Part shown: piece after piece, positions 7,999-15,545 of the stretch
Position numbering within the stretch: position 1 is the stretch's first letter
Layout of the letters: each line of letters begins with the position of its first letter
Source of the DNA: Prevotellaceae bacterium
GTDB lineage: Bacteria > Bacteroidota > Bacteroidia > Bacteroidales > Bacteroidaceae
Direction of reading: 5' to 3'
DNA length: 28,765 nt
Assembly: GCA_022508635.1 (NCBI GenBank)
Contig: JAFLUV010000003.1
Coordinates: forward strand, 1-28,765
Program-made: the position numbers and the translations under genes
Notes under the pieces: model-generated
Told to the model about the DNA's origin: nothing
The model's input: only the letters and a program-made list of their open reading frames with translations
Database searches by the model: none

Positions 7999-9108
7999 AT
8001 GAATAGAAAGATTGCACTTATCACGGGAGTGACAGGTCAGGACGGGTCGTTTTTGAGCGAGTTCCTCATTGAAAAAGGTTACGAGGTGCACGGCATTATA
8101 CGCCGCAGTTCAGTTGATTATCGTGAACGTATTGCACATCTGGAGGGAACGCCCCGTTTTCATTTGCATTACGCCGACATGGGTGACTCCATGTCCCTCG
8201 TCAAGCTGGTAGGCTTGGTTCAGCCATCCGAGATATACAATCTGGCAGCACAGAGTCATGTGCAGGTAAGCTTCGATGCTCCGGAGTTTACGGCTGATGT
8301 GGATGCTGTGGGCGTGCTCCGCATCCTAGAAGCCGTGCGCACCAACCATTTGGAAGATACCTGCCGTATCTATCAGGCATCCACGTCCGAACTCTACGGA
8401 AAGGTGGAGGAAGTACCGCAGAATGAGAAAACACCCTTCCACCCCTATAGCCCATACGCTGTGGCAAAGCTTTATGGATACTGGATAGTGAAGGAGTATC
8501 GTGAAGCATACAATATGTTCTGCTGCTCGGGCATCTTGTTCAATCATGAGAGTGAGCGTCGCGGCGAAACATTTGTCACTCGAAAAATTACGCTTGCTGC
8601 TGCCCGCATTGCACAGGGCAAACAGAAGAAATTATTCTTGGGTAACCTTGACTCGCTACGCGATTGGGGCTATGCCAAAGACTATGTAGAATGTATGTGG
8701 CTCATCCTGCAAAACGATAAACCTGAGGATTTCGTTATTGCTACAGGTGTGCAGCACTCTGTTCGCGAGTTTACCGACCTGGCTTTCCGTCATGCTGGCA
8801 TCGAACTGAAGTTTGAGGGTCAGGGCATTGACGAAAAAGGTATCTGTACAAGCGGTCCCGAGGAGTTGGTAGGAAAGACGTTGGTCGAGGTTAGCGAAGA
8901 TTTCTATCGTCCCACCGACGTGGTTAATCTGTGGGGTGATCCCACGAAGGCCAAGGTTAAACTTGGCTGGGATCCTGGCAAGACCAGTTTTGAGGATTTG
9001 GTGAAACTGATGGTAGAACACGACATGGGCAAGGTCGCTTCAGAAGATGCTGCAGAGAAAGTCCGCACGAACCTTGCTGAGTATTTGGAGAAAGGCATCG
9101 TGAAATGA
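7999..9108 (+). CDS. gmd: GDP-mannose 4,6-dehydratase
   Basis: The 369-residue cytosolic enzyme converts GDP-D-mannose to GDP-4-keto-6-deoxy-D-mannose. It is an extended short-chain dehydrogenase: the NADP-binding motif GVTGQDG is at residues 10-16, the STSELYG segment holds the active-site Thr129 and Glu131, and the catalytic Tyr153-x3-Lys157 pair lies in SPYAVAK. FNHESERRGETFVTRKI is a strong Gmd signature. The length is normal for the family. It lies 44 nt after manC, and its last codon and stop overlap the start of fcl by 4 nt (ATGA), which implies translational coupling. Confidence 0.97.
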   Translation: MNRKIALITGVTGQDGSFLSEFLIEKGYEVHGIIRRSSVDYRERIAHLEGTPRFHLHYADMGDSMSLVKLVGLVQPSEIYNLAAQSHVQVSFDAPEFTADVDAVGVLRILEAVRTNHLEDTCRIYQASTSELYGKVEEVPQNEKTPFHPYSPYAVAKLYGYWIVKEYREAYNMFCCSGILFNHESERRGETFVTRKITLAAARIAQGKQKKLFLGNLDSLRDWGYAKDYVECMWLILQNDKPEDFVIATGVQHSVREFTDLAFRHAGIELKFEGQGIDEKGICTSGPEELVGKTLVEVSEDFYRPTDVVNLWGDPTKAKVKLGWDPGKTSFEDLVKLMVEHDMGKVASEDAAEKVRTNLAEYLEKGIVK

Positions 9109-10274
9109 TCGACAAGAATAGCAAAATCTACATTGCTGGACACAATGGGCTTGTTGGCTCTGCAATATGGAACAATCTGAAGGCAAGGGGATATAATAAC
9201 TTGGTGGGAAGAAGCCACAGCGAACTTGACCTAACAGACCAAGTAGCAGTCAAGACTTTTTTTGAAGAAGAGCAACCGGATGCTGTCGTGCTGGCTGCTG
9301 CCTTTGTAGGTGGTATCATGGCGAACAGCCTTTATCGCGCTGACTTCATTATGGTGAATATGAAGATTCAGTGCAACGTCATTAGCGAGGCTTTTGCCCA
9401 CGGCGTGAAGAAACTACTATTTTTGGGCTCAACCTGCATCTATCCCAAGAATGCACCGCAGCCCATGAGCGAGGATTGCCTGCTCACGTCGCCTTTGGAG
9501 TACACCAACGAAGAGTATGCTATTGCTAAAATCGCCGGGCTGAAGATGTGCGAGAGCTACAATCTGCAGTACGGAACGAACTACATTGCCGTGATGCCGA
9601 CTAACCTCTATGGCCCTAATGACAATTTCCATCTGGAGAACAGCCATGTAATGCCCGCCATGATGCGCAAGGTCTATTTGGCAAAGCTCCTTCACGACGG
9701 AGCATGGGATAGGATTACTGTCGACCTTGATAAGCGTCCAGTAGAAGGCGTTGACGGTAAAGCCAGTCGTGAAGACATCGTAAGGATATTGGGCAAATAC
9801 GGAATTTCGGACAATAAAGTTGTGCTTTGGGGTACAGGTACTCCGCTCCGCGAATTCCTATGGAGCGAGGATATGGCCGATGCGTCGGTGCATGTTTTGC
9901 TGAACGTGAATTTCAGTGACATCATTGGGGTCGAGAAATATAGTAGCGTGCATTATGGAGCTACTGCTGATGGTGAAGTGGATCGAAATCACAGTGTCGG
10001 TCGTGGCGGTGCCATCCCCCAGTTGGGTGAGATACGCAATTGTCATATCAACGTCGGCACTGGCAAGGAACTCACCATTCGCGAGTTGTCAGAATTGGTT
10101 GTCAAAGCCGTTGGTTTCGAGGGTAGGATAGAGTTTGATGCTACTAAACCTGATGGCACGATGCGCAAACTCATTGATGTCTCTAAGCTTCATAGTCTTG
10201 GCTGGACGCATAAAGTGGAGCTTGAGGACGGTGTCAGGAAGCTGTTTGAGTGGTATCAGCAAAGCATTAGCTGA
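9105..10274 (+). CDS. fcl: GDP-L-fucose synthase (epimerase/reductase)
   Basis: The 389-residue enzyme epimerises and reduces the Gmd product to GDP-L-fucose, the fucose donor for surface glycans and glycoproteins. The Rossmann motif GHNGLVG is at residues 12-18, the LGSTCIYP segment supplies Ser109 and Cys111, and the catalytic Tyr138-x3-Lys142 pair is in EYAIAK. The protein is about 65 residues longer than the E. coli enzyme. The extra length lies mainly in a segment rich in charged residues around 200-235 and another around 275-310. The gene overlaps gmd by 4 nt and ends 15 nt before the convergent aroE. No fucosyltransferase is adjacent, so the GDP-fucose must be used by enzymes encoded elsewhere. 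Confidence 0.96.
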   Translation: MIDKNSKIYIAGHNGLVGSAIWNNLKARGYNNLVGRSHSELDLTDQVAVKTFFEEEQPDAVVLAAAFVGGIMANSLYRADFIMVNMKIQCNVISEAFAHGVKKLLFLGSTCIYPKNAPQPMSEDCLLTSPLEYTNEEYAIAKIAGLKMCESYNLQYGTNYIAVMPTNLYGPNDNFHLENSHVMPAMMRKVYLAKLLHDGAWDRITVDLDKRPVEGVDGKASREDIVRILGKYGISDNKVVLWGTGTPLREFLWSEDMADASVHVLLNVNFSDIIGVEKYSSVHYGATADGEVDRNHSVGRGGAIPQLGEIRNCHINVGTGKELTIRELSELVVKAVGFEGRIEFDATKPDGTMRKLIDVSKLHSLGWTHKVELEDGVRKLFEWYQQSIS

Positions 10275-10289
10275 TGATTTAAGGAAGTC

Positions 10290-11048
10290 TTACTCGTTCC
10301 AGAAACGCCAGCTGGCTATGGCTTGTAGGTGTAGCATCTCCAGTCCGTTCTTCACGGTTGCTCCGTATGCTCTGCCTTTTTTCATGAAAAGTGTATCTTC
10401 AGGATTGTATACTAAGTCGTAAAGTAGATGGTGCGATGTGAGTAGTTCGTAGGGAATGGCTGGTGCCTGATCCGTCTTTGGGAACATGCCGACAGGGCTA
10501 CAATTGACGATAATAGTATGTGTGGTCATTACTTCAGGAGTGAGGTCAGAGTAATTGAGCATTGGACATTCTTGAACTCTTTCGGTGCTTGAATGAGTCG
10601 TCTGCTTACGGCTGACATAGGTCCACTCTATACCCAAACGCTCCAAGCCGACACGGATAGCACGGCTGGCACCGCCTGTGCCCAGGATGAGGGCGTGGGT
10701 ATGGTGTGGTTGCAAAAGTGGGCGGATACTCTCCGTAAATCCGATGATATCGCTATTGAATCCCTTGAGTTTACCATCACGGACACGAATGACGTTGACA
10801 GCACCTATTTCGCGTGCTTCGTCGCTCAGCTCATCGAGCAAAGGAATAACTGCCTGCTTATGAGGCAATGTGACGTTTAGGCCGCGCAACTCGGGGTTAT
10901 GGTGTAGCACGTCGCGTAGCATCGTTGCATCAGGTATCTCGAAATTGAGATATTGTGCATCGATGCCTTCTTGGGTAAACTTCTCTGTAAAGAACCCTCT
11001 GCTGAAGCTATGCCCCAGAGGGAAGCCTATGATGCCGTACTTGTCCAT
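10290..11048 (-). CDS. aroE: Shikimate dehydrogenase
   Basis: The 252-residue enzyme reduces 3-dehydroshikimate to shikimate with NADPH in the aromatic amino acid pathway. The N-terminal substrate domain has GFPLGHSFS (residues 8-16), NVTLPHK with catalytic Lys64, and GFNSD with catalytic Asp100. The cofactor domain has GTGGASRA at 123-130. NCSPVGMFP is the usual conserved motif near the active site. It is the last gene of phoH-purC-ubiE-aroE, 50 nt after ubiE, and is convergent with fcl across only 15 nt, with no clear terminator between them. Confidence 0.95.
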   Translation of the reverse strand: MDKYGIIGFPLGHSFSRGFFTEKFTQEGIDAQYLNFEIPDATMLRDVLHHNPELRGLNVTLPHKQAVIPLLDELSDEAREIGAVNVIRVRDGKLKGFNSDIIGFTESIRPLLQPHHTHALILGTGGASRAIRVGLERLGIEWTYVSRKQTTHSSTERVQECPMLNYSDLTPEVMTTHTIIVNCSPVGMFPKTDQAPAIPYELLTSHHLLYDLVYNPEDTLFMKKGRAYGATVKNGLEMLHLQAIASWRFWNE

Positions 11049-11098
11049 ATTGTCTTCTGAACATTAAGCGTTGGATGATTGTTTTCTTCTTGTGAGGA

Positions 11099-11836
11099 TT
11101 AAAAGGAAGTGGTTGCCAGGTACATCGTACTGATGCCGAAAGTAAAACGTTTCCATTGTACATCGGTAAAACCAGCCTTGTGGAGGATGTCTTCCATCTG
11201 TTCGGGCTGTGGGAAGGCCTCCATCGAGGCAGGCAAATAGGTATAGGCACTGTTGTCGTGACTGATGATCCTCCCTATTAAAGGCATTACGATATGTGCA
11301 TAGAGATGGAACAGCTGTTTCATGGGAAAGCGGTGCGGGGAGGTGAGCTCCACAATGAGCAGATGTCCGCCGGGGCGCAGTACGCGTCGCATTTCACTCA
11401 GCCCTGCATCAAGATCCTGAAAGTTGCGCACGCCGTACGCTGATGTTACGGCATCGAACGAATTGTCGGGAAAGGAAAGCTTCGTGCAGTCCTCCCATTG
11501 AAACGAGATAGCGTCCTGCAGACCAGCTTTCCTGATTTTCTTCTGCCCGACGGCCATCATGCCTTCGCTGATGTCGACTCCCGTGATGTGCTGTGGCTGA
11601 AGCCGTTTAGCAAGGAGGAGAGCGAAATCACCCGTACCGGTAGCGACGTCAAGTATTTGTTGTGGTTGGAATTTCCTCAGAGCATCGACGGCGATACGCC
11701 GCCAGCTATGATCAATGCCGAGCGAGAGCGTGTGATTGAGTCGGTCGTAGGTTGGCGCAATTTTGTCGAACATGCGCCGTATCTGCTCTTGCTTGTTGCC
11801 CTTGTCATAGGGCTTTACCTGTTCCTGTTCGTACAT
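11099..11836 (-). CDS. ubiE: Demethylmenaquinone methyltransferase (UbiE/MenG)
   Basis: The 245-residue SAM-dependent enzyme methylates demethylmenaquinone in the final step of menaquinone synthesis. SAM motif I, ILDVATGTGDF, begins at residue 61, the acidic residue after strand 2 is Asp88 (GVDIS), and the family signature YGVRNFQDLDAGLSEMRRVLRPGG is clear. The C-terminal GISTMYLATTSF tail is also typical. Bacteroidota use menaquinone, so the MenG function is preferred over the ubiquinone role. The ATG directly follows the TGA stop of purC with no spacer, suggesting translational coupling. Confidence 0.94.
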   Translation of the reverse strand: MYEQEQVKPYDKGNKQEQIRRMFDKIAPTYDRLNHTLSLGIDHSWRRIAVDALRKFQPQQILDVATGTGDFALLLAKRLQPQHITGVDISEGMMAVGQKKIRKAGLQDAISFQWEDCTKLSFPDNSFDAVTSAYGVRNFQDLDAGLSEMRRVLRPGGHLLIVELTSPHRFPMKQLFHLYAHIVMPLIGRIISHDNSAYTYLPASMEAFPQPEQMEDILHKAGFTDVQWKRFTFGISTMYLATTSF

Positions 11837-12784
11837 TCACCTGTTGTTCAGCCACTCCGTTACATTCCTTTCGATGCGAGTGGCAAGGTCGTTTTCGTTA
11901 TTGGCTGGTACGAATTTTTGACCCACAATGTGCTCATAGAGCTCTATGTAACGGTCAGCAACGCTTTGAGCGTATTCTTCGGTAATTTCAGGCATTACGT
12001 CGCCAGGCCTGTTCATGAAGTCATGTTCGATGAGCCATTGACGCACGAATTCCTTCGAGAGCTGCTTCTGGGGTTCTCCTGCCTCGAACTTCTCCTGATA
12101 GCCATCTGCATAGAAGTAGCGGCTACTGTCGGGTGTGTGAATTTCATCGATAAGGATAACCTTACCATCGCGCTTGCCGAACTCGTACTTGGTGTCTACG
12201 AGAATGAGACCTTTGCCTGCTGCTATCTCAGTGCCGCGCTGGAAAAGGGCGCGTGTGTACTTGACCATCGTCTCCCAGTCTTCTTTGCTTACGAGACCTT
12301 GTGCAATGATTTCCTCTGCTGAGATGTTTTCGTCATGTCCTTCTTCTGCTTTGGTGGTAGGTGTGATGATGGGTTCGAGGAATTTCTCGTTCTCGCGCAT
12401 ACCATCGGGTAGCTTCACACCGCAAAGTTCGCGGCAGCCGGCTTTGTATTCGCGCCAGGCAGAGCCTGTCAAGTAGCCGCGGATAATCATTTCCACCCGG
12501 AAGCCCTCTGCTTTGAGCCCGACGGTCACCATTGGGTCGGGTGTCGCCAGCTTCCAGTTGGGTACGATGTCGGCTGTGGCATCGAGGAACGACGCAGCAA
12601 TCTGGTTGAGTACTTGTCCCTTGAAAGGGATGCCTTTAGGCAGGATGACATCGAAAGCCGAGATACGGTCGGTGGCAACCATCACCATCAAATCATCATT
12701 GATGTTATACACGTCACGTACTTTCCCGTGATAAACACTTGTTTGTCCAGGTAGGTTAAAGTCTGTTCTTGTAAGAGCTTTCAT
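11837..12784 (-). CDS. purC: Phosphoribosylaminoimidazole-succinocarboxamide synthase
   Basis: The 315-residue enzyme joins CAIR and aspartate with ATP in purine synthesis. GKVRDVY (20-26) and ATDRISAFD (37-45) form the nucleotide-binding N-terminus; LATPDPMVTVGLKAEG, the IIRGYLTGSAWREYK segment and ILVDTKYEFG follow in the expected order. The protein is of the long form, closer in size to fungal Ade1 than to the roughly 240-residue E. coli PurC. It sits 76 nt after phoH, and that spacer carries GC-rich hairpin potential (12792-12836). It abuts ubiE directly. Confidence 0.96.
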   Translation of the reverse strand: MKALTRTDFNLPGQTSVYHGKVRDVYNINDDLMVMVATDRISAFDVILPKGIPFKGQVLNQIAASFLDATADIVPNWKLATPDPMVTVGLKAEGFRVEMIIRGYLTGSAWREYKAGCRELCGVKLPDGMRENEKFLEPIITPTTKAEEGHDENISAEEIIAQGLVSKEDWETMVKYTRALFQRGTEIAAGKGLILVDTKYEFGKRDGKVILIDEIHTPDSSRYFYADGYQEKFEAGEPQKQLSKEFVRQWLIEHDFMNRPGDVMPEITEEYAQSVADRYIELYEHIVGQKFVPANNENDLATRIERNVTEWLNNR

Positions 12785-12791
12785 ATATATT

Positions 12792-12836
12792 AGGCCCTCC
12801 TGATTATCCCCAAAGGGGAGGACCTGCTACGAGGGC
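12792..12836 (-). other. Hairpin-forming phoH-purC spacer
   Basis: TCCCC (12807-12811) pairs with GGGGA (12815-12819) across an AAA loop. Competing pairings exist: AGGCCCTCC (12792-12800) with GGAGGACCT (12817-12825), one mismatch, and GCCCTC (12794-12799) with GAGGGC (12831-12836). No U-tract follows, so this is not a standard terminator. It may be a processing or attenuation structure in the operon, which is inference. Confidence 0.4.
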
Positions 12837-12860
12837 TTGGGTCCTGTAGTTAGTATTTCG

Positions 12861-13802
12861 TTATTCTGCTTCTTTTCCCTTTTCGTAGGCCTCTACTATG
12901 CGTGTGACAAGTTTATGGCGTACGATGTCTTTCTTCGTGAGTTTGACGAAGCCTATGCCCTTTACGTCATGAAGGATACGGAGTGCCTCGATAAGACCAG
13001 AGTGGACGCTATGAGGGAGATCTATTTGTGTTGTGTCGCCTGTCACAATCATTTTTGTGTTCATTCCCATGCGGGTAAGGAACATTTTCAGTTGTGCGGC
13101 AGTAGTGTTTTGTGCCTCGTCCAGGATGACGACGGCATCGCTTAGTGTTCTGCCTCGCATGAAAGCAAGCGGCGCAATCTGTATGATGTTTTGCTCCATC
13201 ATCTCGCGTAGTTTTTGTGTCGGTATCATGTCCTCCAATGCATCATAGAGTGGTTGGAGGTAGGGGTCGATTTTCTCTTTCATGTCGCCAGGTAGGAAAC
13301 CGAGCTTCTCGCCAGCCTCTACTGCAGGACGTGAAAGGATGATGCGTCGTATCTCCTTGTTTTTCAACGCATGCACAGCTAAGGCAATGCTCGTATAAGT
13401 CTTGCCAGATCCGGCAGGACCTACGGCAAAGACCAGGTCGTTGTCATGAAAAGCGCGAACGAGTGCTTGCTGGTTGGCACTGCGGGCACAAATAGGTTTG
13501 CCTGTGACGCTATAGACAATGACACCATCCACTCCGTCACGCTCAGAACGTTCTCCTCGGGTAATGCTGAGCAATTCTTCTTCTGTCAGACTATTGTATT
13601 TGTGAATGTGTATCTGCAGCTTCTCTACGATTTCCCCGAAGGCACATATCTCCAATTCGTCGCCCATGACGTGGATGACATTGCCTCGTGCCACGATGCG
13701 AAGCTTCGGGTAGAGTGCTTTCAACATCTGCATGTTCGTGTTGTTCACACCATAGAGCAATACAGGGTCAATGTCTTCAATGAGGATATGTTTCTCTATC
13801 AT
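12861..13802 (-). CDS. phoH: PhoH family ATPase
   Basis: The 313-residue cytosolic P-loop ATPase has the PhoH/YbeZ arrangement. An N-terminal region of about 110 residues (KH-like, with GNVIHVMGDE) precedes Walker A GPAGSGKT at 128-135, the signature RPAVEAGEKLGFLPGDMKEK at 158-177, and Walker B VVILDEAQN at 224-232. PhoH proteins are linked to RNA metabolism and ribosome maturation, often with YbeY; no ybeY is seen here. It is the first gene of the phoH-purC-ubiE-aroE run, transcribed from the TACTTTTG element at 13820-13827, 18 nt upstream of the ATG. Confidence 0.94.
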   Translation of the reverse strand: MIEKHILIEDIDPVLLYGVNNTNMQMLKALYPKLRIVARGNVIHVMGDELEICAFGEIVEKLQIHIHKYNSLTEEELLSITRGERSERDGVDGVIVYSVTGKPICARSANQQALVRAFHDNDLVFAVGPAGSGKTYTSIALAVHALKNKEIRRIILSRPAVEAGEKLGFLPGDMKEKIDPYLQPLYDALEDMIPTQKLREMMEQNIIQIAPLAFMRGRTLSDAVVILDEAQNTTAAQLKMFLTRMGMNTKMIVTGDTTQIDLPHSVHSGLIEALRILHDVKGIGFVKLTKKDIVRHKLVTRIVEAYEKGKEAE

Positions 13803-13819
13803 TCGCTGTTAATTTAATG

Positions 13820-13827
13820 CAAAAGTA
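13820..13827 (-). promoter_or_regulatory. Probable -7 element for the phoH operon
   Basis: On the minus strand 13827-13820 reads TACTTTTG, matching TAnnTTTG. The -33 region is AT-rich without a clear TTTG. It lies 18 nt upstream of the ATG at 13802. Confidence 0.55.
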
Positions 13828-13881
13828 CAAAAATAATAAAGAATAAGGAATGAAGAATGAAGAATTGTGAGCAAAAAGTTG

Positions 13882-13889
13882 TAATTTTG
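13882..13889 (+). promoter_or_regulatory. Probable -7 element for the DUF5715 gene
   Basis: TAATTTTG matches TAnnTTTG and ends 12 nt before the ATG at 13902, giving a very short leader. The nearest upstream TTG (13865-13867) is only 14 nt away, so the -33 match is poor. An in-frame ATG at 13857 lies upstream of this element and is therefore unlikely to be used. Confidence 0.5.
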
Positions 13890-13901
13890 TACGTTGAAAC
13901 T

Positions 13902-14768
13902 ATGAGAAGACTGAAGAAAAACATATTTCTGGGCTTTTGCGGAAGTATTGTCGCTGTTTTGGGTGTTGTGCGGCTGGCATGTCCCGATGTTGCAAAACCA
14001 AGGGGGGCGGCGCAGGAGGCGGATACAATGAAGCTGCCAATAGAGAGGCCGGCAACGGTGACCGAGACAAAGCCTATATCTCCACAGGGAGATCCCAATG
14101 CTTCTGTGGAAGTTCCCCTGCATCCCCATGGTGATGCCAAGGAAGGGTTGGGCAACATGGAACAGAAGAGTCCGTCTGAGTTGGAAGAGCGTATGAAGTG
14201 GCATCCTGTGCGCAGCGTGCCGTCGTATGCCAAGTGTTTTCCTGACGTACAGGATGTACAGATAGAAGCTGCCAGGCGATGGGGTGTTGCTCCTGTCCGC
14301 AACCGTGAAGAAGCGGAAGCAAACAAGGATAGACTTGTCTACATTGCTGCTAATCCATTATACTGCATAGACAGTGGTCTGACACACAGTATTCCTTATC
14401 TCGTTCCTCGCGCCAGCGAGTTACTTTCACTTATTGGGCGCAACTATCTGGATAGTCTTTACGTCAAGGGCATACCGTTGCATCGTATCATTGTAACAAG
14501 TATCCTGCGTACGGAGGATGACGTGGCACGTTTGCAGCGGCGCAATAGCAATGCCACAGGACAGAGTTGCCACCTTTTTGGTACTACTTTCGACATCTCC
14601 TACAATCGTTTTTCAACCGTTTCGCCTCCAGGTGAGGAGCGCCGTGCCGTGTGGAACGATACGCTCAAATGGGTATTGAGCGAAGTGTTGCACGATGTCC
14701 GCGAACAGGGACGCTGCTACGTCAAGTATGAAGTGAAGCAGGGATGCTTTCATATTACGGTGCGATAG
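13902..14768 (+). CDS. DUF5715-type secreted protein with M15-peptidase-like motif
   Basis: The product is 288 residues from 13902. The N-terminus MRRLKKNIFLGFCGSIVAVLGVV is a basic start plus a membrane segment or signal peptide. A low-complexity linker rich in Pro, Glu and Lys follows to about residue 90. The C-terminal domain contains GQSCHLFGTTFDISY, matching the S-x-H-x2-G-x3-D zinc-site motif of the VanY/M15 peptidase fold (His224, Gly227, Asp231), and ends with CFHITVR (His284), a candidate third zinc ligand. This suggests a periplasmic cell-wall hydrolase, but the function is not established by what I can see. It is divergent from phoH and followed by a likely terminator. Confidence 0.82.
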   Translation: MRRLKKNIFLGFCGSIVAVLGVVRLACPDVAKPRGAAQEADTMKLPIERPATVTETKPISPQGDPNASVEVPLHPHGDAKEGLGNMEQKSPSELEERMKWHPVRSVPSYAKCFPDVQDVQIEAARRWGVAPVRNREEAEANKDRLVYIAANPLYCIDSGLTHSIPYLVPRASELLSLIGRNYLDSLYVKGIPLHRIIVTSILRTEDDVARLQRRNSNATGQSCHLFGTTFDISYNRFSTVSPPGEERRAVWNDTLKWVLSEVLHDVREQGRCYVKYEVKQGCFHITVR

Positions 14769-14772
14769 TTAA

Positions 14773-14815
14773 AAAACGTTAGTGTTGTGTTTTCTCATTA
14801 AACGTTTTATTTTTT
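14773..14815 (+). terminator. Probable terminator after the DUF5715 gene
   Basis: AAAACGTT (14773-14780) pairs with AACGTTTT (14801-14808) around a 20-nt loop, followed by ATTTTTTC. The stem is AT-rich and the loop long, so it is a moderate candidate. Confidence 0.5.
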
Positions 14816-14867
14816 CATGTGGTCAAAAGGGTGTGACAGGAAAATAAGTAACCCTAAAATTCAAAAA

Positions 14868-15437
14868 ATGAGAAAGACAATCGTAATGGCAGTAGCGGCT
14901 CTGTTGAGTTGTGCTACTCTGAGCGCCCAGGAGCGCATGAGTGACGAAGAACGTGCAAGGGCAATTAATGAACGTATTGAAGCTGCAGGCACACGTATGG
15001 CAAAAGACTTCAAGCTAAAAGACGCTGCTAAGGACAGCTTTATTGAAATTTTCACAGCCTATCAGAAAGAGATGTTTGCCACCAACCGGCCGCAAGGCAC
15101 AACTGGCAGAGAACAGGCAGAGGAGAAGAAGGAGCTGAGCAATGAGGATGCAACGGCTAAAATACAGGAGAACTTCGCCCGCCAAGAACAGCAGATTGCC
15201 ACGATGCAGCAGCGCTTGGATGTACAAAAAAAGTATGCTGAAGAATTTGCCAAAGTGCTCACTCCCCAGCAGGTTTTGCAGGTGCTGACTCCTCGTAACA
15301 ATCAGAGCGGTCGTGGTCAAGGCCAGCGTAACCAAGGTAATGGCGAACGTCGTGGTGGTTTTGGTGAAGGCGGTTCGCGCGGTGGATTCGGTGGCGGTCC
15401 TCGTGGTGGCTTTGGCGGCCCCGGTGGCGGCTTCTGA
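14868..15437 (+). CDS. Small secreted protein with charged helical core and Gly/Arg-rich tail
   Basis: The product is 189 residues. I start it at 14868 (MRKTIVMAVAALLSCATLSA, a signal peptide cut near SAQ); an upstream in-frame ATG at 14817 would put 17 residues before the signal. The mature part is a highly charged helical segment with MSDEERARAINERIEAAGTRMAKDF, resembling the DUF4890 or Spy/CpxP-like small periplasmic proteins of Bacteroidales. The last 45 residues are low-complexity repeats of RGG, GGF and GGP ending in GGF. Such tails resemble RNA- or polymer-binding RGG segments, but in an exported protein the role is unknown. A strong terminator follows the stop by 24 nt. Confidence 0.85.
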   Translation: MRKTIVMAVAALLSCATLSAQERMSDEERARAINERIEAAGTRMAKDFKLKDAAKDSFIEIFTAYQKEMFATNRPQGTTGREQAEEKKELSNEDATAKIQENFARQEQQIATMQQRLDVQKKYAEEFAKVLTPQQVLQVLTPRNNQSGRGQGQRNQGNGERRGGFGEGGSRGGFGGGPRGGFGGPGGGF

Positions 15438-15461
15438 ACGTAACGGGAAATAAGAGAAAAG

Positions 15462-15499
15462 AAAAAAGTCCGAAGTCTTGCTACTTTGGACTTTTTTTT
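15462..15499 (+). terminator. Strong rho-independent terminator after the RGG-tailed gene
   Basis: Positions 15462-15476 pair with 15483-15497 in a 15-bp stem with one G-U pair and a 6-nt loop (CTTGCT). The A-run in the left arm pairs with the T-run, which continues as TT beyond the stem. The promoter of the next gene overlaps this hairpin. Confidence 0.85.
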
Positions 15500-15508
15500 G
15501 TAAGTTTG
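15478..15508 (+). promoter_or_regulatory. Promoter of the carboxynorspermidine synthase-like gene, overlapping a terminator
   Basis: TTG at 15478-15480, 20 nt, then TAAGTTTG at 15501-15508 fit the Bacteroidota consensus. The -33 TTG lies in the loop of the preceding terminator hairpin. The expected start is near 15515, about 30 nt before the ATG at 15546. Confidence 0.75.
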
Positions 15509-15545
15509 CATTCGCAAAAACAAACAAAACCTACAACAACACACA

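Noticed and set aside
11498..12322. 274-codon ORF on the plus strand
   Set aside because: It is antisense to ubiE and purC; its leucine- and valine-rich appearance is a by-product of their codon use.
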